This document shows, one piece after another, positions 7,554 to 16,168 of a stretch of DNA of 64,000 nucleotides (position 1 is its first letter; every line of letters begins with the position of its first letter). The translations under genes were made by a program, and so were the position numbers. This stretch comes from JAGWAJ01 sp026707615 (GTDB lineage Bacteria > Acidobacteriota > Vicinamibacteria > Vicinamibacterales > UBA8438): assembly GCA_965207595.1 (NCBI GenBank), contig CBDBMW010000011.1, positions 310,001 through 374,000 of the forward strand, read 5' to 3'. The notes under the pieces were generated by a model. That model searched no databases and had not been told where the DNA came from. It saw only the letters and a list, made by a program, of their open reading frames with translations.

Positions 7554-8909
7554 CACGCCGGTCAGGAACGGCAGCTTGCCGGTGGCGTCGCCGAGCCGCT
7601 CGGCCGGCACGCCCATCTTCTCCAGCAGCGTCAGGTGCATGTTCGCCAGCGGCGTGCCCTCCGGCAGCCGCACGTGACGCCCGCCGCGAAGCGTCCCGGC
7701 GCCCCCGCCCGCCACCACGATCGGCAGGTCCAGCGGGTCGTGGGCGTTGCTGTTGCCCATGCCCGCGCCGTAGACGACCATCGACTGATCGAGCAGCGAG
7801 CCGTCGCCGTCGGCGGTCGCGGCCAGCTTCTCGAGGAAGCGGCCGAAGATCTGCATGTGGAACGTGTTGATCCTGGCCAGCTTGACGAGCTGCTCCTCCC
7901 GCTGCCGGTGGTGCGAGACCGGATGGTGCGGCTCCGCGACGCCGATCTCGGGGTAGGTGCGCACGCTCTTCTCGCGGCCGACCAGGAACGTGCAGACGCG
8001 CGTCAGGTCGGCCTGGTAGGCGACCAGCATCAGGTCGAACATCAGGCTGGCGTATTCCTCGAAGTCGCCGGGAATCCCGGCCGGCTGCGCCACCTCCGGC
8101 AGCCCGCGGTCGCTCTGCGATTCGGCGATCTGGATGCGCCGCTCGATGTCGCGCACGGAGTCGAGATAGCCGGCCAGCTTGGAGCGGTCGCCGCGGCCGA
8201 GCTGCCGCTGCAGGTCCACGATCTCGTGGTTCACGGAGTCCAGGATGCTCTTGTCGGCCGCGAGCGCCCGGAGCCGCGCCTCGCGGCCGGTGCTCCCGAC
8301 CGCCCCGAACAGGTGCTCGAAGACCGCCCGCGGATTGGTCTGCATGGGGAGCGGCGTGTTGGCGTCGCGCCACGCGATGGTCGCGCTGTAGGCGCAGCCG
8401 TAGCCGTCCTCGCACTGCCCGACCAGCTCGTTGGCCTCCAGCGAGAGCTCCAGCGACGCGAGCTGCGTGTCCTCGCGGAGCTCGTGCGCGGCGAGCTGGT
8501 CCATCGACACGCCGACCTCGAGCGTGGAGTTCGTGCCCGAAGCCTTCACCGCGTGCGCCCCGGTCAGGTAGGCCGCCTGACAGCGCGAGTGATCGCCGTC
8601 GCCCTCGTCCAGCCGCTGCTTGGCCTCGCGGTTGGCCATTCCGCTCAGGACCAGCACGCGGTCCTGGACCGGGGCCAGGGGCGAGAGGACGGGGGTGAGC
8701 TCGAAAGCTCCCTCCGTCGCCGGGCGCCAGCGCGCCATGCTCATCCCGTTCGGGATGTACACCGCGCCGAGCCGCTTCACGGGGCGCGCGGCCGTGTTCC
8801 GGATGGCCGCGAACGCCGGCACCATGCCGTCGAGCAGGGGGAGCGCGATGCTGGCCCCGAGGCCCCGCAGCACCGTCCGCCGCGAGAGGAACTTCTTCGT
8901 GATCACCAT
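7551..8909 (-). CDS. DUF1552 family exported protein (first copy)
   Basis: A 452-residue DUF1552 protein. The N-terminus LSRRTVLRGLGASIALPLLDGMVPAFA has twin arginines (residues 10-11) and a hydrophobic stretch, so Tat export is likely. Family hallmarks: GAVYIPNGMSMARW, VLSGMANREA, GDHSRCQAAYLTG, SLELSLEANELVGQCEDGYGCAYSATIAWRD, MFDLMLVAYQADLTRVCTFL and HHPVSHHRQREEQLVKLARINTFH. The biochemical role of DUF1552 is not known; it nearly always accompanies DUF1592-type cytochrome proteins, as here (9179-11671). GAGGAGT upstream supports ATG 8909 over a longer in-frame start at 8954. The TAG stop lies inside a repeat arm. Confidence 0.9.
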   Translation of the reverse strand: MVITKKFLSRRTVLRGLGASIALPLLDGMVPAFAAIRNTAARPVKRLGAVYIPNGMSMARWRPATEGAFELTPVLSPLAPVQDRVLVLSGMANREAKQRLDEGDGDHSRCQAAYLTGAHAVKASGTNSTLEVGVSMDQLAAHELREDTQLASLELSLEANELVGQCEDGYGCAYSATIAWRDANTPLPMQTNPRAVFEHLFGAVGSTGREARLRALAADKSILDSVNHEIVDLQRQLGRGDRSKLAGYLDSVRDIERRIQIAESQSDRGLPEVAQPAGIPGDFEEYASLMFDLMLVAYQADLTRVCTFLVGREKSVRTYPEIGVAEPHHPVSHHRQREEQLVKLARINTFHMQIFGRFLEKLAATADGDGSLLDQSMVVYGAGMGNSNAHDPLDLPIVVAGGGAGTLRGGRHVRLPEGTPLANMHLTLLEKMGVPAERLGDATGKLPFLTGV

Positions 8910-9044
8910 CGGAGACTCCTCGGTCGAAGGGCGAAGATCCGCGGCCGTACGCACAACGAGCCGCTCGCGGGGTGAAACCCGCGCGCGGCTCCTCGCTCGA
9001 TCACGGGACGGGCATCCACCATGCTTCGGCGACCCCGCCCCATC

Positions 9045-9151
9045 CTAGGAGCTTGCGCCGTGAAAAGCAACGCGGTGCAGCTCGCCGGCGCAAGCTCCCG
9101 GGGCGGTGGGGCCGGCCGAACACCGAGCCTGCGACGGGTTCGGCGGCGCTA
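9045..9151. repeat. CTAG-bounded palindromic repeat, full-length copy
   Basis: The unit begins CTAGGAGCTTGCGCCG (9045-9060), has a 25-bp loop, the inverted arm CGGCGCAAGCTCC (9086-9098), then GGGGCGGTGGGGCCGGCC and GCCTGCGACGGGTTCGGCGGCGCTA ending at 9151. The tandem copies at 36640-36852 are the same unit in reverse complement, and 55111-55216 is another in this orientation. It lies between the DUF1592 and DUF1552 genes. Confidence 0.8.
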
Positions 9152-9178
9152 CCGCCGCGGCCGGTGCAGCGCAACGCC

Positions 9179-11671
9179 TCACTGAACCCGACGCTCCTCT
9201 TCCGCGCCGGCGGTGCCTGCGCGCGCCGCCCGCATCCGGAACGGCGCGCTCTCGACGATGCCGAGAATCAGCGACGACCAGCGGTAGCCGCCCGGCTCCG
9301 CCGCGCGCAGGATGGCGCGGACGTCCGGCATGTCGTGGTGGCCGACGGGCCGGCCGAGGGCGTAGGTCAGCAGCTTCTCCGTGAAGGTGCGGACGAACTC
9401 CGCCCGGCGCTCGACCAGCGCCGCCCGGAACTCCGCCGGGCCGTCGAACGCCGTCCCGTCCGGCAGGGCGCCCGACGCGTCGATGGGCGTCGTCCCGTCC
9501 ATCGTGCGCCAGCGCCCGATGCCGTCGAAGTTCTCGAGGGCGAAGCCCAGCGGGTCCATGCGCCGGTGGCAGGTCGCGCAGGCCGCGTTCCGCCGGTGCG
9601 CCGCCATCAGCTCGCGCATCGAGGCCGGTTCCTCGCCGCCCGCGGCCTCCTCGAGCGCCGGCACGTTCGGCGGCGGCGGGGGCGGGGGCGCGCCGAGGAT
9701 GTTGTCCAGCAGGTACTTGCCCCGCACCACCGGCGACGTGCGCGTCGAGTACGACGTGACGGTCAGGATGCTCCCGTGCCCCAGCAGGCCGGCGCGGTTG
9801 GGATCGGGCATCGGCACCCGGCGGAAGTGCGCGCCGTAGACGTGGGGGACGCCGTAGAAGCGTGCCAGACGCTCGTTCAGGAAGGTGTAGCGCGCGGTAA
9901 GCAGCTCCTCGAGCGGCCGGTCGTCGCGCATCTGGCTCTCGAGGAAGAGCTCCGTCTCGCGCTCGAACGCCTCCCGCAGGTTGTCGTCGAAATCGGGGTA
10001 GGCGCTCGCGTCCGGGTCGACCGCCCGCAGGTTGCGGATGTGCAGCCACTGGCCGCCGAAGTTGCGGGCCAGGGCCGCGGCGCGCGGATCCGCGAGCATG
10101 CGGCGGACCTGCGCCTCGAGGACGTCCGGATCCCGGAGCGTCCCGGCGGCGGCCGCGTCGAGCAGGGCGTCGTCCGGGATGCTGCTCCAGAGGAAGAACG
10201 ACAGGCGCGAGGCGAGGTCGAGGTCGCCGATCGGGTAGGCGCCGCCCGCGGCGATGCCCTCCGCGTCGCGCTCGATGCGGAACAGGAACCGCGGCGACAC
10301 CAGCAGCCGCGCCAGCGCCTCCTGGATGCCGCGCTCGAAGTCGCCCTCCCGGCGGCCGGCGCGGTAGAAGCCGAGCAGCGTCTCGATGTCGCCGTCGCTC
10401 GCCGGCCGCCGGTAGGCCCGCCGGGCGAGCGCCTCCAGGATCCGCCTCGCGCACGGCTCCTCGTCCGCGGCGCCGGCGGGACGGCAGACGAAGATGCGGC
10501 GCCGGCTGGGCGTGTCGCCCGGGCCCGTCGGGTCGAACGGCCCCTCCAGCCGGATGGTGTCGACGTCCATCCGCGGCGCCTCGTAGGTGGAGCTGGTGTG
10601 GCGCGGCGGCAGGAGCGTCGGCGCCATCCCCTCCGTCAGCACGCTCTTGCGGACGAAGGCCACGCCGAGGTCGTGCATCCCGGCCGACGCCGTGAACCGC
10701 AGCTCGAGGGCGTCGTCGGCCGTCAGGTGGTAGGGCGCCGTGCGGTAGATGCCGGAGCGGGCGCAGTGCGGTTCGTCGGAGTCGACGCACTCGCCGCCGA
10801 TCGTGAACCGCGAGACGATCGCGCCGTCGAGCAGGACGTCGATCTCCTCGCGCGTGTCGATGGCGCGGATGCGCGAGTTGGTGAAGTTGCGGCCGAGCCG
10901 GATCTTCACCACGTAGTCGCCGTCGAGCGGGAAGTAGTGGCGGATGAGCGCCCCGCCGCGCGTGCCGTAGGGCAGGTCCTCGCTCATGCGCTCGTCCTGC
11001 CGCAGCCCGCGCGAGAGGTCGAACGTCTCGACCGCCGGCCCGACGGTCGGGTCGCCGACCGCGAGCTGGCTGATGCGCCGCGCCGCGAACAGGTAGCGGC
11101 CGAGGAGCGTCGGCGACATCGACAACACGTCGGCGATGTTGTCGAAGCCGTGGTCCGACTCGTCGGCCGGGAGCAGCGCCGCCGCGTCGATCTCGAGGTC
11201 CAGGAGGTCGCGCACCGCGTTGCCGTACTCGAACCGGTTCAGGCGGTGGTCGGCGATGCGGCCGGGCCTCGGGTGCGCCGCGGCCTCGCGGTCGAGCTCG
11301 CCCTCCAGCCACCCGACGAACGCGTCGAGCGCTGCCGGTTCGGGGCGCCGGCGCTCGGGCGGGGGCATGGCGCCGCTCCGCAGCTTGCGCGCCACCTTCT
11401 CCCAGGTCTCGGCGTCGCCGGCGACGTGACCGACGTCGCGGCCTTCGAGGACGAGGCCCGCCGTCCGCAGCCGCTCGTTGTGGCAGGCCAGGCAGTGGGC
11501 GCCGAGAAAGGCGCGCGCGTCGGACGCGTCCGGGGTGGCTGCAGTAGCTGCTTGCGCGAACGCTGCTGGTTCGCCAGGGGCGGCCGCGCCCGCGGAGACG
11601 CCCATCAGGGCGGAGGCGGCTAGCAGGCCGACGACACAGGCTCTCCGAGTGACGCGTGACGTCTTGGACAT
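9179..11671 (-). CDS. PSD-type cytochrome protein (DUF1587/1595/1592/1588/1585), first copy
   Basis: An 830-residue exported protein. After the signal peptide comes a planctomycete-type cytochrome segment with the haem site C60-L-A-C63-H64. It is followed by DUF1587 (RLNRFEYGNAVRDLLDLEID), a beta-rich middle part, DUF1595 (RRAYRRPASDGDIETLLGFY), DUF1592 (ASRLSFFLWSSIPDDALLDA), DUF1588 with a second haem-like site CATCHRRMDPLGFALENFD near residue 698, and DUF1585 (TEKLLTYALGRPVG). These proteins are predicted periplasmic redox proteins of unknown substrate, paired with DUF1552. GGAGGAGG upstream fixes ATG 11671. A poly-proline stretch (seven Pro) precedes DUF1588. Confidence 0.92.
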   Translation of the reverse strand: MSKTSRVTRRACVVGLLAASALMGVSAGAAAPGEPAAFAQAATAATPDASDARAFLGAHCLACHNERLRTAGLVLEGRDVGHVAGDAETWEKVARKLRSGAMPPPERRRPEPAALDAFVGWLEGELDREAAAHPRPGRIADHRLNRFEYGNAVRDLLDLEIDAAALLPADESDHGFDNIADVLSMSPTLLGRYLFAARRISQLAVGDPTVGPAVETFDLSRGLRQDERMSEDLPYGTRGGALIRHYFPLDGDYVVKIRLGRNFTNSRIRAIDTREEIDVLLDGAIVSRFTIGGECVDSDEPHCARSGIYRTAPYHLTADDALELRFTASAGMHDLGVAFVRKSVLTEGMAPTLLPPRHTSSTYEAPRMDVDTIRLEGPFDPTGPGDTPSRRRIFVCRPAGAADEEPCARRILEALARRAYRRPASDGDIETLLGFYRAGRREGDFERGIQEALARLLVSPRFLFRIERDAEGIAAGGAYPIGDLDLASRLSFFLWSSIPDDALLDAAAAGTLRDPDVLEAQVRRMLADPRAAALARNFGGQWLHIRNLRAVDPDASAYPDFDDNLREAFERETELFLESQMRDDRPLEELLTARYTFLNERLARFYGVPHVYGAHFRRVPMPDPNRAGLLGHGSILTVTSYSTRTSPVVRGKYLLDNILGAPPPPPPPNVPALEEAAGGEEPASMRELMAAHRRNAACATCHRRMDPLGFALENFDGIGRWRTMDGTTPIDASGALPDGTAFDGPAEFRAALVERRAEFVRTFTEKLLTYALGRPVGHHDMPDVRAILRAAEPGGYRWSSLILGIVESAPFRMRAARAGTAGAEEERRVQ

Positions 11672-11847
11672 CCTGCCTCCTCCGCCCACCTCCGCGGTGC
11701 ATGGAACGACCTGACCGCGATGAGTCGCCCTCGGGCGGGCGCCGGTTCCTCGTCGGTTCCCGCAGCGTAGGCGCGGCGGCGGATGCCGTCAAGTCGGAGG
11801 GCGGGCACGAAGGCGGGCAGGCCGCGACGCCTGGCAAGGGCGCGGGC

Positions 11848-11877
11848 TTGACGACTGATGAATAAAATGAATAGTAT
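11848..11877 (+). promoter_or_regulatory. Putative sigma-70-type promoter of the TA-like pair
   Basis: TTGACG (11848-11853) and TAGTAT (11872-11877) are separated by 18 bp in a short AT-rich island that stands out from the GC-rich surroundings. The first gene of the pair starts 50 bp downstream of the -10. Confidence 0.55.
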
Positions 11878-11884
11878 GAATTTA
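11858..11884. repeat. Three 9-bp ATGAAT iterons over a promoter
   Basis: ATGAATAAA, ATGAATAGT and ATGAATTTA follow one another at 11858, 11867 and 11876, three direct repeats at a 9-bp period spanning the spacer and -10 of the promoter. The position is what a self-repressing regulator such as an antitoxin would use as operator. A GCCCCG-CCC-CGGGGC hairpin follows at 11894-11908, ahead of the ribosome site. Confidence 0.5.
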
Positions 11885-11927
11885 GTGACCTTGGCCCCGC
11901 CCCGGGGCAGTCTTGAGAGGGAGATTC

Positions 11928-12365
11928 ATGTTCAAAGCCGATGACATTCGTTCGCACGCTGCGGAGACCTACGTCGCCCCGGCGCGCAGGCGCGGCGACG
12001 AGACGGTCGCCATCGTCGCCAGAGACGTCCTTCGCGACCTGAATCTGCCCGGCGACCGTGCCGCGGCCGTTTGTTCTGCCCTGCGCGCGGCAAAGTTCCG
12101 CAAGGAGCACAGTCTGGACCTGCTCCGGGTGGACGGACCGCCCTCTAAGCGGAGCACGACGACGACGTTCACCTTCCGGATACCGCCGGTTTCCGTGCCC
12201 GGAGACCGGCCGGCGAGAAACGCAATCTGGAAGCTCCGCGGGGCGGGCAAGGCGACGTTCGCAGCGCTCGGAGGCGGTGAGCGGTGGCTGCGGCGGGAAC
12301 GAGAGTCCTTCGACGAAGCCGATCGCAGCGCTGGAGCCCGCGATAGGGGTGGGAGTTCGGAGTGA
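11928..12365 (+). CDS. Putative antitoxin-like protein upstream of a PIN toxin
   Basis: A 145-residue basic protein that I do not recognise as a named family. Its features are ARRRGDETVAIVARDVLRDLNL, then AAAVCSALRAAKFRKEHSLDLL, and RVDGPPSKRSTTTTFTFRI. The repeated helices and the strongly basic C-terminus (residues 100-135) suggest a DNA- or nucleic-acid-binding protein. ATG 11928 follows GAGAGGGAG. The stop overlaps the GTG of the PIN gene by 4 bp, and the promoter carries iterons, so an antitoxin role is a reasonable inference. It is longer than most antitoxins (70-100 aa), and it could instead be an unrelated partner protein. Confidence 0.6.
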   Translation: MFKADDIRSHAAETYVAPARRRGDETVAIVARDVLRDLNLPGDRAAAVCSALRAAKFRKEHSLDLLRVDGPPSKRSTTTTFTFRIPPVSVPGDRPARNAIWKLRGAGKATFAALGGGERWLRRERESFDEADRSAGARDRGGSSE

Positions 12366-12790
12366 CGTCGCGGATCTACTGGGACACGATGCTCTTCATC
12401 TACTGGATTGAAGACCATCCCGACTACGGCGGTGAGATCAAGCGGATCCTGTCGCGCATGCAGTCGCGGGGAGACCAGCTCTGTTCGAGCGCGTTCGGCC
12501 TGGGGGAGGTGCTGGTAGGCGCGCGGCAGCGCGACGACCGGCACCTCGCCGAGGCGATCCGAACGACGATGCGGCCACCCGATGTGGAGTTGTTGCCGTT
12601 CGACGGTGCCGCCGCGGAGCGATACGCCGATATCCGGGCAAGGCATCGAACGAAGCCGGCCGACTCCATCCACCTTGCGTGTGCTGCGTCCGCCGGGGTC
12701 GACCTGTTCGTGACCAACGATGCTGGGCTGGCCCGGCTCGACGTGCCGGGTATCCGGTTCATCGCGGGGCTCGACACCGTCGTGCTGTAG
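12362..12790 (+). CDS. PIN-domain ribonuclease, VapC-like toxin
   Basis: A 142-residue PIN domain. The expected acidic residues are present: IYWDTMLFIYWIED (first Asp), GLGEVLVGA (Glu), PADSIHLACAASAG (Asp) and FVTNDAGL (last Asp). PIN toxins of this type are Mg2+-dependent RNases held inactive by a co-translated antitoxin. The gene starts at GTG 12362 inside the last codons of the preceding gene (GTGA overlap), indicating translational coupling. A start further in would lose the first catalytic Asp. Confidence 0.85.
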   Translation: MTSRIYWDTMLFIYWIEDHPDYGGEIKRILSRMQSRGDQLCSSAFGLGEVLVGARQRDDRHLAEAIRTTMRPPDVELLPFDGAAAERYADIRARHRTKPADSIHLACAASAGVDLFVTNDAGLARLDVPGIRFIAGLDTVVL

Positions 12791-12849
12791 CCCGACGTTC
12801 GCTGGCGACGTTCCGTCTCGTCAGTGCCGCGGTGGCCGATGCGAACAGC

Positions 12850-12878
12850 TTGCGCCGGTCCCGTTGCGCCGCTAGAGT
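12850..12878 (+). promoter_or_regulatory. Putative promoter of the FAD flavoprotein gene
   Basis: TTGCGC (12850-12855) and TAGAGT (12873-12878) with a 17-bp spacer lie 60 bp upstream of the ATG at 12938. The elements match the consensus only partly. Confidence 0.35.
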
Positions 12879-12937
12879 CGAGCGGAAGCCGGCGCATGAT
12901 CGGGGAAGCCGGGGCGGCACCACCAGGAGGACGCCAG

Positions 12938-14599
12938 ATGGGCGAGTCGACACGCACGAAGGCGAGCATCAGCCGGCGTCGGTTCCTCAAGCAGGGCGCC
13001 ACCGCGGGGGTCGGCGCCACCGCGCTGGCCGGCGTGGGAGCGCCGTCCGGCGAGGTTCGGGCCCAGGACTTCTGGGACCTCCGGGCGGACTTCGTGACCA
13101 TCGGCGCCGGCACCGCGGGCCTCGCGGCAGCGGTCTCCGCCCTCGATCACGGCGCGTCCGTGATCATGATCGAGGAGAACGTCGACATCGGCGGGCACGG
13201 CATGTGCTCCGGAGGACAGGTCCACCTCGGGGGCGGTACCAGCAACCAGCGCAAGCACGGGGTCGAGGACACCGCCGACCAGGTCTTCATCGACTGGATC
13301 CGCCACGACCACATGCAGAGCCGCTACAGCGACCGCGACCTCGTGCGCGCCTTCGCGGACGAGAACGCGCCGACGTACGAGTTCCTGATCGAGAACGGCG
13401 TCGAGTTCCAGGACCACCTGACCGGTCCGACGCAGGCGTCGCGCGTGCGCCGGCAGCAGCGCACCGTGCAGTGGCCGGTGGCCGCCGAGCGCGTGACCCA
13501 CCACCCGACCCGCGTGGGCTCCGGGCTCGTCCGGGCGCTGGAGAAGAGCGCGCGGGCCAAGGGCGCCGAAGTGCTGCTGCGCCACAAGATGACCAGCATC
13601 GTCCGCGAGAGCCCGTCCGCGGGGCGGGTGCTCGGCATCACCGCCACCCACGACGGCCGCACCGTGAACATCGCGGCGAGCAAGGGCGTCCTGGTCGCCA
13701 CCGGCGGCAGCACGAGCAACGTCACCCTGCGCCGCACCTTCGATCCGCGGCTGACGGAGGAGTACCAGGTGGCGGGGGAGCCGTGGTCGCGCCAGAGCGG
13801 CGACGGCGAGCTGGCCGCGATGGCCGTCGGGGCCTCGCTCTGGGGCACCGCCAACCAGACCGTCGAGGAAGGCATCGCCATCTCGAAGACGCGCCACATC
13901 GGATGCCAGTGGGGCTACAACAGCCTGATCTGGCAGCCGGACGCCCGCATCTTCGACCTCGCCCGCGCTTCCGGCCTGACCGTCGCCGACTGGCACGACG
14001 TCATCCTCGTCAACCAGACCGGCCGGCGCTTCTGGAACGAGGTCGACGCGCGCTACGACTTCTTCGCGGCGGCCATGGCCTGGAACGGCGACGAGAGCAA
14101 GCTGAACGGGGGAGGGCCGATCTGGGCCATCTTCGATCAGGACGCCGTGGAGCGCGAGGAGTGGGATCCGCGGCCGCCCAACGTCGACCTCGACGGCTGG
14201 TTCTTCCAGGCGGACACGCTCGCCGAGCTCGCCGCGGCCATCACGAACCCGTACCAGACGAAGGCGATCCCGCCGGCTGCGCTCGAGGAGACGGTCGCGC
14301 GCTACAACACGTTCGTCGATCTCGGCGAGGACGAGGACTTCGGCAAGCCGACGCCGCGCTACAAGATCCAGCGCCCGCCGTTCTACGCGGCGTGGTCGAC
14401 GCCGATCCTGCACGACTCGCTCACCGGCCTGCGGACCAACACGAAGGCGCAGGTCGTCGACACGCGCGGGCAGGTCATCCCCGGCCTCTACTGCGCCGGC
14501 GAGTCGCAGGGCGGGTTCGCGCAGCACGGCCTCGGCCGCTGCCTCGTCTTCGGCCGCATCGCGGGCCGGGACGCGGCCGTGAACGGCGGCGTGGCCTGA
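12938..14599 (+). CDS. Tat-exported FAD-binding flavoprotein (fumarate reductase/flavocytochrome c type)
   Basis: A 553-residue protein. It starts with a twin-arginine signal (ISRRRFLKQG, residues 11-20), then a Rossmann FAD motif GAGTAG (56-61) within DFVTIGAGTAGLAAAVSAL and an acidic residue pair at the end of the second strand (IEEN). The C-terminus contains LYCAGESQGGFAQHGLGRCLVFGRIAG, the FAD_binding_2 closing motif. The family includes fumarate reductase, urocanate reductase and 3-ketosteroid dehydrogenases; which substrate applies here is open. There is no haem domain, so electrons would come from a separate carrier. AGGAGG precedes ATG 12938. The neighbour at 14626 follows 26 bp downstream. 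Confidence 0.87.
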   Translation: MGESTRTKASISRRRFLKQGATAGVGATALAGVGAPSGEVRAQDFWDLRADFVTIGAGTAGLAAAVSALDHGASVIMIEENVDIGGHGMCSGGQVHLGGGTSNQRKHGVEDTADQVFIDWIRHDHMQSRYSDRDLVRAFADENAPTYEFLIENGVEFQDHLTGPTQASRVRRQQRTVQWPVAAERVTHHPTRVGSGLVRALEKSARAKGAEVLLRHKMTSIVRESPSAGRVLGITATHDGRTVNIAASKGVLVATGGSTSNVTLRRTFDPRLTEEYQVAGEPWSRQSGDGELAAMAVGASLWGTANQTVEEGIAISKTRHIGCQWGYNSLIWQPDARIFDLARASGLTVADWHDVILVNQTGRRFWNEVDARYDFFAAAMAWNGDESKLNGGGPIWAIFDQDAVEREEWDPRPPNVDLDGWFFQADTLAELAAAITNPYQTKAIPPAALEETVARYNTFVDLGEDEDFGKPTPRYKIQRPPFYAAWSTPILHDSLTGLRTNTKAQVVDTRGQVIPGLYCAGESQGGFAQHGLGRCLVFGRIAGRDAAVNGGVA

Positions 14600-14625
14600 G
14601 GCCGCGTCGTTCGGGACCGTCTCCC

Positions 14626-15513
14626 GTGACCGATCAGCCGCCGGAGCGACCGCAGCAGCCGCCCGCGGCGAGCGATCCGCGGCCGGAGTCGCCGCGCGCC
14701 TCGCCTTCCCGCCCCGCCGCGGAATCGCCGTCGGTGCCTGCCCGCCACGTGCCGCAGGAGGATCCGGGTCCGCCGCCGGCGCCCGTGCCGCATCCGACGA
14801 GCGTTGCCGTCTGGGGAGTGCCGTCTCCCGTCGTCGCGGGCCGCCCGTTCACGGCGACCGTCGGCGTCAAGTGCGCGGCCGGCTGCCGCCTGAGCGGGAT
14901 GCCGGTCGTCGTGCGGGACGCGGCCGGCGCCGCCGCGAGCGAGGGCCGCCTCGGGCAGGCGCCATCCCCGGGTACGCGCGCGCTGTACGGCGCCGAGGTC
15001 TCGCTGGTCGCACCGGGGGAAAAGGGAGTCCACGCGTGGACGGCCGACTTCCCCGGCGGCGCCGTGCACCACGCCCGCGGCGAAACCGCCGTCCCGCACG
15101 GTCGGAAGACGGCGTACGGGTCGCCGGTCCCTGACGCGGCGGGGCAGGCCCTTGAGGCCGCGGCGGCGTCTCCGCGCGCTGCGCCCGCCTCCGTGCACGC
15201 CCCCTCGTCGTCCACGTTCAGCTTCCGTACGACGGACCCGCCGGACCATCGGGTGACGGTGACGGTGCGCGAGCGGGAGACGGAGGCCCCCATCGCGCGG
15301 GCCGAGGTATGCATCGGTCCCTACCGCGGGGCAACCGGCGGCGACGGCCGCGTGGTGCTGGACGTGGCGGCCGGCGAGCACGCGGTGTCGGTTCGGAAGG
15401 CCGGCTTCCAGCCGCACGCCGATCGCGTGGCGGTGACCACCGACGTTGCCCTCCGCGTCGACGCCGACCGCGCTCCGGACCCGGACCTGGACGACGACCA
15501 CGTCTGGATGTGA
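14626..15513 (+). CDS. Pro-rich protein with two beta-sandwich domains, function unknown
   Basis: A 295-residue protein starting at GTG 14626 (start uncertain; no good ribosome site). Residues 1-60 are Pro/Ala/Ser-rich and disordered. A first beta domain (about 65-165) has GRPFTATVGVKCAAGCRLSG and ends in FPGGAVHHA. A second, C-terminal domain (about 205-285) has VTVTVRERETEAPIARAEVCI and GGDGRVVLDVAAGEHAVSVRKAGF, a PEGA/carboxypeptidase-regulatory-like Ig fold. No signal peptide is visible. It is 26 bp after the flavoprotein gene and probably co-transcribed. Function is unknown. Confidence 0.6.
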   Translation: MTDQPPERPQQPPAASDPRPESPRASPSRPAAESPSVPARHVPQEDPGPPPAPVPHPTSVAVWGVPSPVVAGRPFTATVGVKCAAGCRLSGMPVVVRDAAGAAASEGRLGQAPSPGTRALYGAEVSLVAPGEKGVHAWTADFPGGAVHHARGETAVPHGRKTAYGSPVPDAAGQALEAAAASPRAAPASVHAPSSSTFSFRTTDPPDHRVTVTVRERETEAPIARAEVCIGPYRGATGGDGRVVLDVAAGEHAVSVRKAGFQPHADRVAVTTDVALRVDADRAPDPDLDDDHVWM

Positions 15514-15542
15514 GGGTGCGACGCGCCGGGCAACCCGTGGCG

Positions 15543-15776
15543 TCAGTCCGCCCCGCGGCCGTCCGCGCCCTGCCATCCGCGCCGGAAGCCGGCCATGAAG
15601 CCCTCCATCGCGCCCTCGAGCCGAGCCATGCGCTCCCGGAGGTCTCCGACCGCGGTCTCGAGCCGCAGCAGTCGAGTGTCGAGCGTATTCAGGCGGGCAT
15701 CGATATGCCGGACGCCGGCGACGCCGACCGCGAGGATGGTGACCATGACACCGACGAATCCCAGGATCTCGACCAT
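15543..15776 (-). CDS. Small membrane-anchored coiled-coil protein
   Basis: A 77-residue protein: one N-terminal transmembrane helix (residues 3-22, ILGFVGVMVTILAVGVAGV), then a heptad-like coiled coil (residues 25-60, LNTLDTRLLRLETAVGDLRE) and a short charged tail. GGGGGAG lies upstream of ATG 15776. Proteins of this design are common small orphans in such genomes. It stands alone, convergent with the gene ending at 15513. Confidence 0.65.
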   Translation of the reverse strand: MVEILGFVGVMVTILAVGVAGVRHIDARLNTLDTRLLRLETAVGDLRERMARLEGAMEGFMAGFRRGWQGADGRGAD

Positions 15777-16123
15777 TGCGCTCCCCCCTGGAGATTACCC
15801 GTCCGGATGCACTTCTGTCAGCCGTCCAGATGCACTGCAATGGCGATGCCGTCTCCCCGGTGCAATGCCGATGCCGTATCGCCGGCAAAGGCGCACGGCA
15901 GGGAGATAGTGCGGTCCTGCACGGCCGACGACGAGCACGACGACCGGTGCGGCTGGGAGTCGTGATACGATCAGCCTTCGCTTCCTGAATCGCGAGCAGG
16001 CCTTCTCCACCCGGAAGCCCGCTCAGAGTGGCGGGTGTCGCTGGTTACCCACCTCCGGCCTTCCCTTCTCCAGATTCTGCGCCGAGAACGCTGGCCCGGT
16101 CGCCGGGCGAGTAAGGAAAGGCA
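15777..16123. other. Intergenic region with short direct repeats before the helicase gene
   Basis: This 347-bp gap lies between divergent genes. GTCC(G/A)GATGCACT occurs at 15801 and 15824, and TGCAATG(G/C)CGATGCCGT at 15836 and 15861, so four repeat units sit at 23-25 bp spacing. GATACGAT near 15965 could be a -10 element. I see no convincing gene. A long leader is known for many cold-shock DEAD-box genes, so a regulatory leader is possible. Confidence 0.4.
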
Positions 16124-16168
16124 ATGCTCCGCGCCCGGGTGAGTGCGGAGGTCGGAGTACGCACCACC

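Noticed and set aside
4029..8975. A 1,648-codon open frame on the plus strand.
   Set aside because: It is antisense to five minus-strand genes with signal peptides, ribosome sites and known domains; its composition is that of a GC-rich shadow.
15795..16010. A 71-codon minus-strand open frame in the gap before the helicase.
   Set aside because: No ribosome site and Arg-rich composition; it overlaps the short direct repeats.
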